Below, piece by piece: positions 29,999 to 42,224 of a stretch of DNA of 64,000 bases. Position 1 is the stretch's first letter; each line of letters begins with the position of its first letter. The translations under genes were made by a program, and so were the position numbers. The DNA comes from Taudactylus pleione (Eukaryota; Chordata; Amphibia; Anura; Myobatrachidae). The notes below the pieces were generated by a model. The model saw nothing but the letters and a program-made list of their open reading frames with translations, was not told the DNA's origin and did no database searches. The stretch spans positions 434,001 to 498,000 of the forward strand of contig JAUIMM010001249.1 of assembly GCA_031769625.1 (NCBI GenBank), given 5' to 3'.

Positions 29999-30305
29999 TG
30001 TATAGTGATACATAGCATATAGTATGGTGTAGAGATGTATAGTGGTACATATTATAGAATATGGTGTAAAGTGCTACATAGTATAGAATATGGTGTATAG
30101 TGGTATATAGTATATAATGTGGTACAGAGCTGTATAGTGGTACATGGCATAGAATATGGGGTAGAGCTGTTAAGTGGTATATAGTATAGAATATGTTGTA
30201 TAGTGGTATATAGTATAGAATATGGTGTATAGTGCTACATAGTACAGAATTTGGTGTATTTTGGCATATAGTATAGAATTTGGTGTAGAGCTGTTTAGTG
30301 GTACA
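27389..30305 (-). repeat. ~2.92-kb higher-order unit, copy A
   Basis: First of three head-to-tail copies. It is slightly shorter than the others: the marker near 28,629 pairs with 31,524 (2,895 bp apart), while later markers such as 30,018 pair with 32,942 at 2,924 bp. It thus differs from copies B and C by monomer-sized indels. It is also the copy that is duplicated inverted at 9,041-11,682. Confidence 0.85.
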
Positions 30306-33229
30306 TAGTATAGAATATGGTGTATAGTGGTACATAGTATAGAATATGGTGTATAGTGGTACATAGTATAGAATGTGGTGTATAGAGGAACATAGTATAG
30401 AATGTGGTGTAGAGATGTATAGTGGTACATAGTATAGAATATGGTGTATTGTGGTACATTGTATAGAATGTGGTGTAGAGCTGTATAGTGGTACATAGTA
30501 TAGAATGTGGTGTATAAAGGAACATAGTATAGAATGTGGTGCAGAGCTGTATAGTGGTACATAGTATAGAATGTGGTGTATAGTGGTATATAGTATAGAA
30601 TGTGTTATAAAGCTGTACAATGGTACATAGTATAGAATGTGGTGTATAGTGGTACATAGTATAGAATATGGTGTATAGTGGTACATAGTATAGAATATGG
30701 TGTATAGTGGTACATAGTATAGAATATGGTGTAGAGCTGTATTGTGCTACACAGCATAGAATATGGTGTATAGTGGTACATAGTATAGAAAATGGTGTAT
30801 AGAGGTACATAGTATAGAATATGGTGTGTTTAGTGGTACATAGTATAGAATACGGTGTATAGTGGTACATAGTATAGAATATGGTGAATTGTGATACATA
30901 GTATAGAATATGGTGTATAGTGGTACATAGTATAGAATATGGTGTATAGAGGTACATAGTATAGAATTTGGTGTATAGAGAAACATAGTATAGAATGTGG
31001 TGTAGAGATGTATAGTGGTACATAGTATAGAATATGGTGTATTGTGGTACATTGTATAGAATGTGGTGTAGAGCTGTATAGTGGTACATAGTATAGAATG
31101 TGGTGTATAGAGGAACATAGTATAGAATGTGGTGTAGAGCTGTATAGTGGTACATAGTATAGAATGTGGTGTATAGTGGTATACAGTATAGAATGTGGTA
31201 TAAAGCTGTACAATGGTACATAGTATAGAATGTGGTGTATAGTGGTACATAGTATAGAATATGGTGTATAGTGGTACATAGTATAGAATATGGTGTATAG
31301 TGGTACATAGTATAGAATATGGTGTAGTGCTGTATAGTGGTACATAGTATAGAATATGGTGTAGAGCTGTATTGTGCTACACAGCATAGAATATGTTGTA
31401 TAGTGGTTCATAGTATAGAAAATGGTGTATAGAGGTACATAGTATAGAATATGGTGTGTATAGTGGTACATAGTATAGAATACGGTGTATAGTGGTACAT
31501 AATATAGAATATGGTGTATTGTGTTACATAGTATAGAATATGGTGTACAGTGGTACATAGTATAGAATATGGTGTATAGAGGTACAAAGTATAGAATATG
31601 GTGTATAGTGGAACATAGTATAGAATGTGGTGTATAGTGGTACATAGTATAGAATTTGGTGTAGAGCTATATATTGATACATAGTATAGAATATGGTGTA
31701 TAGAGGAACATAGTATAGAATGTGGTGTATTGTGGTACATTGTATAGAATATGGTGTATAGTGGTACATAGTATAGAATATGGTGTATAGAGGTACATAG
31801 TATAGAATATGGTGTATAGAGCTACATAGTATAGAATGTGTTGTATAGTGGTACATAGAATAAAATATGGTGTATAGCAGTATATAGTATAGAATATGGT
31901 ATATAGTGGTAAATAGTATAGAATATGGTGTATTGTGGTACATAGTATAGAATATGGTGTATAGTGGTACACAGTATAGAATATGGTGTATCGAGGTACA
32001 TAGTATAGAACATGGTGTATAGTGGTACATAGTATAGAATTTGGTGTATAGTGGTACATAGTATAAATTATGGTGTATTGAGGTATATAGTATAGAATAT
32101 GGTGTATAGTGGTACATAGTCTAAAATGTGGTGTATAGTGGTACATAGAATATGGTGTATAGTGGTACAAAGTATAGAATGTGGTGTAGAGCTGTATAGT
32201 GGTACATAGTATAGAATATGGTGTATAGTGGTATGTAGTCTAGAATGTGGTGTATAGAGGTACATAGTATAGAATATGGTGTGCAGTGGTACATAGTATA
32301 GAATGTGGTGTAGAGCTGTATAGTGGTACATAGTATAGAATGTGGTGTATAGTGTTACATTTTATAGAATATGGTGTATAGTGGTACATAGTATAGAATG
32401 TGGTGTATAGTAGTATATAGTATAGAATATGGTGTTGAGCTGTATAGTGGTACATAGTATAGAATGTGGTACACAGCAGTATAGTGGTACATATTATAGA
32501 ATATGGTGTAGAGGTGAATAGTGGTACATAGTTTAGAATAAGGTGTATAGTGGTATATAGTATAGAATATGGTGTAGAACTGTATAATGGTTCATTGTAT
32601 AGAAAATTGTGTATAGTAGTAGATAGTATAGAATATGGGGTGAACTATATAGTTGTTTATCGTATAGAATATGGTTTATAGTGGTACATAGTATAGAATA
32701 TGGTGTATAGTGGTATAAAGTATAGAATATGGTGTATAGTGGTACATAGTATAGAATGTGGTGTAAAGTTGTACATAGTATAGAATATGGTGTATAGTGG
32801 TATATAATATAGAATATGATGTAGAGCTGTATAGTGGTACATAGTATACAATAGTGTGTATAGTGGTATATAGTATAGAATATAGTGTATAGCTGTACAG
32901 TGGTGCATAGTATAGAGTATTGTGTATAGTGATACATAGCATATAGTATGGTGTAGAGATGTATAGTGGTACATATTATAGAATATGGTGTAAAGTGCTA
33001 CATAGTATAGAATATGGTGTATAGTGGTATATAGTATATAATGTGGTACAGAGCTGTATAGTGGTACATGGCATAGAATATGGGGTAGAGCTGTTAAGTG
33101 GTATATAGTATAGAATATGTTGTATAGTGGTATATAGTATAGAATATGGTGTATAGTGCTACATAGTACAGAATTTGGTGTATTTTGGCATATAGTATAG
33201 AATTTGGTGTAGAGCTGTTTAGTGGTACA
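30306..33229 (-). repeat. 2,924-bp higher-order unit, copy B
   Basis: All markers I compared recur at exactly 2,924 bp in copy C. By eye I found only about four substitutions between B and C: near 30,328/33,252, 31,185/34,109, 31,879/34,802 and 32,476/35,400. That is well above 99% identity, so this duplication is very recent. Confidence 0.9.
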
Positions 33230-36190
33230 TAGTATAGAATATGGTGTATAGTTGTACATAGTATAGAATATGGTGTATAGTGGTACATAGTATAGAATGT
33301 GGTGTATAGAGGAACATAGTATAGAATGTGGTGTAGAGATGTATAGTGGTACATAGTATAGAATATGGTGTATTGTGGTACATTGTATAGAATGTGGTGT
33401 AGAGCTGTATAGTGGTACATAGTATAGAATGTGGTGTATAAAGGAACATAGTATAGAATGTGGTGCAGAGCTGTATAGTGGTACATAGTATAGAATGTGG
33501 TGTATAGTGGTATATAGTATAGAATGTGTTATAAAGCTGTACAATGGTACATAGTATAGAATGTGGTGTATAGTGGTACATAGTATAGAATATGGTGTAT
33601 AGTGGTACATAGTATAGAATATGGTGTATAGTGGTACATAGTATAGAATATGGTGTAGAGCTGTATTGTGCTACACAGCATAGAATATGGTGTATAGTGG
33701 TACATAGTATAGAAAATGGTGTATAGAGGTACATAGTATAGAATATGGTGTGTTTAGTGGTACATAGTATAGAATACGGTGTATAGTGGTACATAGTATA
33801 GAATATGGTGAATTGTGATACATAGTATAGAATATGGTGTATAGTGGTACATAGTATAGAATATGGTGTATAGAGGTACATAGTATAGAATTTGGTGTAT
33901 AGAGAAACATAGTATAGAATGTGGTGTAGAGATGTATAGTGGTACATAGTATAGAATATGGTGTATTGTGGTACATTGTATAGAATGTGGTGTAGAGCTG
34001 TATAGTGGTACATAGTATAGAATGTGGTGTATAGAGGAACATAGTATAGAATGTGGTGTAGAGCTGTATAGTGGTACATAGTATAGAATGTGGTGTATAG
34101 TGGTATATAGTATAGAATGTGGTATAAAGCTGTACAATGGTACATAGTATAGAATGTGGTGTATAGTGGTACATAGTATAGAATATGGTGTATAGTGGTA
34201 CATAGTATAGAATATGGTGTATAGTGGTACATAGTATAGAATATGGTGTAGTGCTGTATAGTGGTACATAGTATAGAATATGGTGTAGAGCTGTATTGTG
34301 CTACACAGCATAGAATATGTTGTATAGTGGTTCATAGTATAGAAAATGGTGTATAGAGGTACATAGTATAGAATATGGTGTGTATAGTGGTACATAGTAT
34401 AGAATACGGTGTATAGTGGTACATAATATAGAATATGGTGTATTGTGTTACATAGTATAGAATATGGTGTACAGTGGTACATAGTATAGAATATGGTGTA
34501 TAGAGGTACAAAGTATAGAATATGGTGTATAGTGGAACATAGTATAGAATGTGGTGTATAGTGGTACATAGTATAGAATTTGGTGTAGAGCTATATATTG
34601 ATACATAGTATAGAATATGGTGTATAGAGGAACATAGTATAGAATGTGGTGTATTGTGGTACATTGTATAGAATATGGTGTATAGTGGTACATAGTATAG
34701 AATATGGTGTATAGAGGTACATAGTATAGAATATGGTGTATAGAGCTACATAGTATAGAATGTGTTGTATAGTGGTACATAGAATAAAATATGGTGTATA
34801 GCGGTATATAGTATAGAATATGGTATATAGTGGTAAATAGTATAGAATATGGTGTATTGTGGTACATAGTATAGAATATGGTGTATAGTGGTACACAGTA
34901 TAGAATATGGTGTATCGAGGTACATAGTATAGAACATGGTGTATAGTGGTACATAGTATAGAATTTGGTGTATAGTGGTACATAGTATAAATTATGGTGT
35001 ATTGAGGTATATAGTATAGAATATGGTGTATAGTGGTACATAGTCTAAAATGTGGTGTATAGTGGTACATAGAATATGGTGTATAGTGGTACAAAGTATA
35101 GAATGTGGTGTAGAGCTGTATAGTGGTACATAGTATAGAATATGGTGTATAGTGGTATGTAGTCTAGAATGTGGTGTATAGAGGTACATAGTATAGAATA
35201 TGGTGTGCAGTGGTACATAGTATAGAATGTGGTGTAGAGCTGTATAGTGGTACATAGTATAGAATGTGGTGTATAGTGTTACATTTTATAGAATATGGTG
35301 TATAGTGGTACATAGTATAGAATGTGGTGTATAGTAGTATATAGTATAGAATATGGTGTTGAGCTGTATAGTGGTACATAGTATAGAATGTGGTACACAG
35401 CTGTATAGTGGTACATATTATAGAATATGGTGTAGAGGTGAATAGTGGTACATAGTTTAGAATAAGGTGTATAGTGGTATATAGTATAGAATATGGTGTA
35501 GAACTGTATAATGGTTCATTGTATAGAAAATTGTGTATAGTAGTAGATAGTATAGAATATGGGGTGAACTATATAGTTGTTTATCGTATAGAATATGGTT
35601 TATAGTGGTACATAGTATAGAATATGGTGTATAGTGGTATAAAGTATAGAATATGGTGTATAGTGGTACATAGTATAGAATGTGGTGTAAAGTTGTACAT
35701 AGTATAGAATATGGTGTATAGTGGTATATAATATAGAATATGATGTAGAGCTGTATAGTGGTACATAGTATACAATAGTGTGTATAGTGGTATATAGTAT
35801 AGAATATAGTGTATAGCTGTACAGTGGTGCATAGTATAGAGTATTGTGTATAGTGATACATAGCATATAGTATGGTGTAGAGATGTATAGTGGTACATAT
35901 TATAGAATATGGTGTAAAGTGCTACATAGTATAGAATATGGTGTATAGTGGTATATAGTATATAATGTGGTACAGAGCTGTATAGTGGTACATGGCATAG
36001 AATATGGGGTAGAGCTGTTAAGTGGTATATAGTATAGAATATGTTGTATAGTGGTATATAGTATAGAATATGGTGTATAGTGCTACATAGTACAGAATTT
36101 GGTGTATTTTGGCATATAGTATAGAATTTGGTGTAGAGCTGTTTAGTGGTACATAGTATAGAATATGGTGTATAGTGGTACATAGTATAG
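33230..36190 (-). repeat. 2,924-bp higher-order unit, copy C
   Basis: Third copy, nearly identical to copy B. Divergence from the unit begins at about 36,190, where copy B continues with TATAGAGGAACATAG-type units and this copy passes into different variants. The exact period with copy B shows that no monomer was gained or lost since they separated. Confidence 0.9.
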
Positions 36191-36499
36191 AATATGGTGT
36201 ATAGAGGTACATAGTATAGAATATGGTGTATAGTGGTACATAGTATAGAATGTGGTGTATAGTGGTATATAATGGTACATAGTATAGAATGTGGTGTAGT
36301 GGTACATACTATAGAATGTGGTGTATAGTAGTACATAATATAGAATACGGTGTAGAGCTGTATATTAGTACATAGTATAGAAAATGGTGTAGTGTTGTAT
36401 AGTGGTACATAGTATAGAATATGGTGTAGAGCTGTATAGTGGTACATAGTATAGAAAATGGTGTATAGTGGTACATAGTATAGAATGTGGTGTATAGTG

Positions 36500-37690
36500 G
36501 TACATAGTATAGAATATAGTGTATAGAGGCACATAGTATATAATATGGTGTATAGTGGTACATAGTATAGAATGTGGTGTATAGTGGTACATAGTATATA
36601 ATATGGTGTATAGAGGTACATAGTATAGAATATGGTGTATAGTGTTACATAGTCTAGAATATGGTGTATAGTGGTACACATAATATGATGTATAGCGGTA
36701 CATGGTATAGAATGTGGTGTAGAGCTTAATAGTGGTACATAGTATAGAATATGGTGTGTAGTGGTACATAGTATAGAATATGGTGGAGAGCTGTATAGTG
36801 GTACATAGTATAGAATGTTGTGTATATTGCTACATACTATAGAATATGATGTATAGAGGAACTTAGTATAGAATGTGGTCTATAGTAGTATATAGTATAG
36901 AATATAGTGTAGACCTGTACAGTTGTACATAGTATAGAATGTGGTATAGAGCTGTATAGTGGTACATAGCATAGAATATAGTGTAGAGGTTTATAGTGTT
37001 ACATAGTATAGAATATGGTATATAGTGGTAAATAGTATAGAATATGGTGTAGAGCTGTATAGTGGTTCATAATATAGAATATGGTGTATAGTGGTACATA
37101 GTATAGAATATAGTGTATAGAGGCACATAGTATATAATATGGTGTATAGTGGTACATAGTATAGAATGTGGTGTATAGTGGTACATAGTATATAATATGG
37201 TGTATAGAGGTACATAGTATAGAATATGGTGTATAGTGTTACATAGTCTAGAATATGGTGTATAGTGGTACACATAATATGATGTATAGCGGTACATGGT
37301 ATAGAATGTGGTGTAGAGCTTAATAGTGGTACATAGTATAGAATATGGTGTGTAGTGGTACATAGTATAGAATATGGTGGAGAGCTGTATAGTGGTACAT
37401 AGTATAGAATGTTGTGTATATTGCTACATACTATAGAATACTATGTATAGAGGCACTTAGTATAGAATGTGGTCTATAGTAGTATATAGTATAGAATATA
37501 GTGTAGACCTGTACAGTTGTACATAGTATAGAATGTGGTATAGAGCTGTATAGTGGTACATAGCATAGAATATAGTGTAGAGGTTTATAGTGTTACATAG
37601 TATAGAATATGGTATATAGTGGTAAATAGTATAGAATATGGTGTAGAGCTGTATAGTGGTTCATAATATAGAATATGGTGTATAGTGGTA
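36500..37690 (-). repeat. 594-bp tandem duplication next to junction 5
   Basis: The marker TATAGAGGCACATAGTATAT lies near 36,523 and again near 37,117, 594 bp apart. The units between repeat in the same order, including GTACACATAATATGATG and the TGTATATTGCTACATACTATAG unit. Copy 1 spans about 36,500-37,093 and copy 2 about 37,094-37,690. The second copy ends within a few bases of the strand switch at 37,694. Confidence 0.85.
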
Positions 37691-37704
37691 CATACTATAC
37701 AGCT
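37684..37704. other. Strand-switch junction 5 (minus to plus)
   Basis: G-rich TATAGTGGTACATA meets C-rich CTATACAGCTCTACACC at 37,694/37,695. The break lies at the end of the second 594-bp copy. The sequence to the right follows the variant order seen at about 25,640 onward. Confidence 0.87.
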
Positions 37705-39856
37705 CTACACCATACACCACTATACACCACATTCTACATATGTACCACTACACCACATTCTATACTATGTACCACTATGTACCACTATACACCACATTCT
37801 ATACTATGTACCACTATACCCCATATTCTATACTATGTACCTCTATACACCATATTCTATACGATGTACCGCTACACAGCTCTATACCACATTCTATACT
37901 ATATACCACTATATTCCACATTCTAGACTATGTACTACTATACACCATATTCTATACTATGTACCTCTATACACCATATTCTATACTATATACCACTATA
38001 CACCACATCCTATACTTTGTACCATTATACAGCTCTTCACCACATTCTATACTTTGTACCACTATGCACCATATTCTATACTATTTACCTCTATACACCA
38101 TATTGTATACTATATACCAGTATTAACCATATTCTATACAATGTACCACTATACACCATATTCTATATGATATACAACTATACAGCTCTACCCCATATTC
38201 TGTACTATGTATATACCACTGTACACCATATTCTATACTATATACCACTATACACCACATCCTATACTATGTACCATTATACAGCTCTTCACCACAATCT
38301 ATACTATGTACCACTGTACAACATATTCTATACTATTTACCACTATACAGCTCTACACCACATTCTATAATATGTACCTCTATACACCATATTCTATACT
38401 ATGTACCACTATACACCATATTCTATATGATATACAACTATACAGCTCTACCCCATATTCTGTACTCTGTATATACCACTATACACCATATTCTATACTA
38501 TGAACCACTATACAGCTCTACACCATATTCTATACTATTTACCACTATACGCCATATTCTATACTATGTACCACAATAAACCTCTACACTATATTCTATG
38601 CTATGTACCACTATACAGCTCTATACCACATTCTATACTATGTACAACTGTACAGGTCTACACTATATTCTATACTTAATACTACTATAGACCACATTCT
38701 ATACTAAGTACCTCTATACACCATATTCTATAGTATGTAGCACTATACACCACATTCTATACTATGTACCACTATACAGCTCTACACCATATTCTATACT
38801 ATGTACCACTATACACCACATCCTATACTATGTACCATTATACCGCTCTTCACCACATTCTATACTATGTACCACTATACACCATATTCAATACTAATTA
38901 CCTCTATACACCATATTCTATACTATATACCACTATTAACAATATTCTATACAATGTACCACTGTACACCATATTCGATACGATATACAACTATACAACT
39001 ATACAGTTCTACCCCATATTCTGTACTATGTATATACCACTATACACCATATTCTATACTATGAACCACTATACAGCTCTACACCATATTCTATACTATT
39101 TACCACTATACACCATATTCTGTACTATGTACCACTATAAACCTCTACACTATATTCTATGCTATGTACCACTATACAGCATATTCTATACTAAGTACCT
39201 CTATACACCATATTCTATAGTATGTAGCACTATACACCACATTCTATACTATTTACCACTATACAGCTCTAAACCATATTCTATACTATGTACCACTATA
39301 CACCATATTCTTAACTATGTACCACTATTCAGCTCTACACCACATTCTATACTATGTACCGCTATACATCATATTCTGTGTACCACTATACACCATATTA
39401 TATACTATGTACCACTATACAACTCATTCTATACTATGTACCACTATACACCATATTCTATACTATGTGTCTTTATACACTATATTCTATACTATGTACC
39501 ACTATACACCACATTCTATACTTTTTCCCTCTATACACCATTTTCTATACTATGTACCACTATACAACTCTACACCATATTCTATACTATGTACCACTAT
39601 ACAATACTACACCATATTCTATACTATGTACTAATATACATCTCTACACCGTATTCTATACTATGTACTACTATACACCACATTCTATACTATGTACCAC
39701 TACACCACATTCTATACTATGTACCACTATATACCACTATACACCACATTCTATACTATGTACCACTATACACCATATTCTATACTATGTACCTCTATAC
39801 ACCATATTCTATACTATGTACCTCTATACATCATATTCTATACTATGTACCACTAT
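37695..39856 (+). repeat. 29/37-bp satellite array, block 6 (C-rich strand on plus)
   Basis: Final block of the left satellite, forward on the plus strand. It resembles the region from about 25,640 to 26,500, including the shortened 27 + 10 bp motif at about 37,740-37,790 and again near 39,690-39,735. It also carries the odd unit with TGTATATACC, which recurs locally at about 38,201, 38,461 and 39,022. Direct repeats of about 260 and 560 bp are therefore also present. The array stops abruptly at the 184-bp satellite. Confidence 0.96.
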
Positions 39857-39867
39857 TGTTATTTCCA
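39847..39867. other. Border between the two satellites
   Basis: The 29-bp array ends in GTACCACTATT and the 184-bp array begins with GTTATTTCCATTGC. The first 184-bp monomer is an ordinary subtype (TGTATTTTGG with AAAACTTGC, as near 41,530 and 43,737) and is not visibly degenerate. The last 29-bp units are also normal. Only one or two bases of overlap (TT) are possible. There is no transposon, inverted terminal sequence or target duplication at the border. Confidence 0.93.
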
Positions 39868-40017
39868 TTGCTTTCAATGTATTTTGGCCTAAAACTTGCA
39901 TTTGCTGTTTTCTCTTAAACGCAACATGGGAGAAAAACCATTTCCCATCACATTTGTGGGTTTTGGTCTTCAACACATCCAGTGAAATTTTGAGCTGTCT
40001 GTGTTTGCTACAAGAGG

Positions 40018-42224
40018 AGATAACACAAAGTATGCGCTTTTGTGTTTCCATTGCTTTCAATGCATTTTGGCCTCAAACGTGCATTTGCTGTTTTCTCTTA
40101 AATGCAACATGGGAGAAAAACCATTTCACATCACATTTGTGGGTCTTGGTCTTCAACACATCCAGTGAAATTTTGAGCTGTCTGTGTTTGCTACAAGAGG
40201 AGATATCACAAAGTATGCGCTTTTGTTATTTCCATTGCTTTCAATGCATTTTGGCCTAAAACTTGCATTTGCTGTTTTCTCTTAAACGCAACATGGGAGA
40301 AAAACCATTTCACATCACATTTGTGGGTCTTGGTCTTCAACACATCCAGTGAAATTTTGAGCTGTCTGTGTTTGCTACAAGAGGAGATATCACAAAGTAT
40401 GCGCTTTTGTGTTTCCATTGCTTTCAATGCATTTTGGCCTCAAACGTGCATTTGCTGTTTTCTCTTAAATGCAACATGGGAGAAAAACCATTTCACATCA
40501 CATTTGTGGGTCTTGGTCTTCAACACATCCAGTGAAATTTTGAGCTGTCTGTGTTTGCTACAAGAGGAGATATCACAAAGTATGCGCTTTTGTTGTTTTC
40601 ATTGCTTTCAATGCATTTTGGCCTAAAACGTGCATTTGCTGTTTTCTCTTAAACGCAACATGGGAGAAAAACCATTTCACATCACATTTGTGGGTCTTGG
40701 TCTTCATCACATCCAGTGAAATTTTGAGCTGTCTGTGTTTGCTACAAGAGGAGATATCACAAAGTATGCGCTTTTGTTGTTTTCATTGCTTTCAATGCAT
40801 TTTGGCCTAAAACGTGCATTTGCTGTTTTCTCTTAAACGCAACATTGGAGAAAAACCATTTCACATCACATTTGTGGGTCTTGGTCTTCAACACATCCAG
40901 TGAAATTTTGAGCTGTCTGTGTTTGCTACAAGAGGAGATATCACAAAGTATGCGCTTTTGTTATTTCCATTGCTTTCAATGCATTTTGGCCTAAAACTTG
41001 CATTTGCTGTTTTCTCTTAAATGCAACATGGGAGAAAAAACATTTCACATCAGATTTGTGGGTTTTGGTCTTCAACACATCCAGTGAAATTTTGAGCTGT
41101 CTGTGTTTGCTACAAGAGGAGATAACACAAAGTATGTGCTTTTGTTGTTTCCATTGCTTTCAATGCATTTTGGCCTAAAACGTGCATTTGCTGTTTTCTC
41201 TTAAACGCAACATGGGAGAAAAACCATTTCACATCACATTTGTGGGTCTTGGTCTTCAACACATCCAGTGAAATTTTGAGCTGTCTGTGTTTGCTACAAG
41301 AGGAGATATCACAAAGTATGCACTTTTGTTGTTTTCATTGCTTTCAATGCATTTTGGCCTAAAACGTGCATTTGCTGTTTTCTCTTAAACGCAACATGGG
41401 AGAAAAACCATTTCACATCACATTTGTGGGTCTTGGTCTTCAACACATCCAGTGAAATTTTGAGCTGTCTGTGTTTGCTACAAGAGGAGATATCACAAAG
41501 TATGCGCTTTTGTTATTTCCATTGCTTTCAATGTATTTTGGCCTAAAACTTGCATTTGCTGTTTTCTCTTAAACGCAACATGGGAGAAAAACCATTTCAC
41601 ATCACATTTGTGGGTTTTGGTCTTCAACACATACAGTGAAATTTTGAGCTGCTGTCTGTGTTTGCTACAAGAGGAGATAACACAAAGTATGCGCTTTTGT
41701 GTTTCCATTGCTTTCAATGCATTTTGGCCTCAAACGTGCATTTGCTGTTTTCTCTTAAAAGCAACATGGGAGAAAAACCATTTCATATCAGATTTGTGGG
41801 TCTTGGTCTTCAATACATCCAGTGAAATTTTGAGCTGTCCGTGTTTGCTACAAGAGGAGATATCACAAAGTATGCGCTTTTGTTGTTTCCATTGCTTTCA
41901 ATGCATTTTGGCCTAAAACGTGCATTTGCTGTTTTCTCTTAAACGCAACATGGGAGAAAAACCATTTCACATCACATTTGTGGGTCTTGGTCTTCAACAC
42001 ATCCAGTGAAATTTTGAGCTGTCTGTGTTTGCTACAAGAGGAGATAACACAAAGTATGCGCTTTTGTGTTTCCATTGCTTTCAATGCATTTTGGCCTCAA
42101 ACGTGCATTTGCTGTTTTCTCTTAAACGCAACATGGGAGAAAAACCATTTCACATCACATTTGTGGGTCTTGGTCTTCAACACATCCAGTGAAATTTTGA
42201 GCTGTCTGTGTTTGCTACAAGAGG
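40018..42224 (+). repeat. 2,207-bp higher-order unit of the 184-bp satellite, copy 1
   Basis: Twelve monomers (12 x 184 minus 1) recur 2,207 bp downstream with the same subtype order, for example the CTG insertion at 41,648 and 43,855. The only difference I noticed is CATATCAG near 41,787 against CACATCAG near 43,994, so the duplication is very recent. The copy starts at the ATAACACAAAG monomer near 40,018. Confidence 0.9.
40091..40119 (+). other. Dyad in the 184-bp monomer (one representative)
   Basis: TTTTCTC at 40,091-40,097 and GAGAAAA at 40,113-40,119 are perfect 7-bp complementary arms around a 15-base loop. The element is present in nearly every monomer, so about 130 copies lie in the array. 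It could form a small hairpin in single-stranded DNA or a transcript. Whether it does is untested, and seven AT-rich pairs are weak on their own. Confidence 0.5.

Larger units (their letters stand above)
27387..37694 (-). repeat. 29/37-bp satellite array, block 5 (C-rich strand on minus)
   Basis: A 10.3-kb block of the left satellite in reverse orientation. The first 8.8 kb are three tandem copies of a ~2.92-kb higher-order unit. The last 1.5 kb contain a variant-rich stretch with a 594-bp tandem duplication, and the block ends at strand-switch junction 5. The plus strand reads TGGTACATAG, TATAGAATATGG throughout. Minus-strand open frames are compositional. No gene or RNA gene is seen. Confidence 0.97.

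Noticed and set aside
39354..40259. 301-codon frame crossing from the 29-bp array into the 184-bp array
   Set aside because: It is a chance read-through of two unrelated satellites across the border, not a gene.
40206..40427. Repeated 73-codon minus-strand frame of the 184-bp satellite
   Set aside because: It is a shadow of the monomer on the other strand, repeated at monomer spacing with no independent support. The Lys-rich look reflects T-rich plus-strand sequence.
40321..40626. Repeated 101-codon plus-strand frame (many copies, e.g. 42,528, 44,185, 56,698, 63,682)
   Set aside because: It is the 184-bp monomer read in two successive frames. It exists because 184 is 1 modulo 3, it varies with each indel, and it has no recognisable domain.
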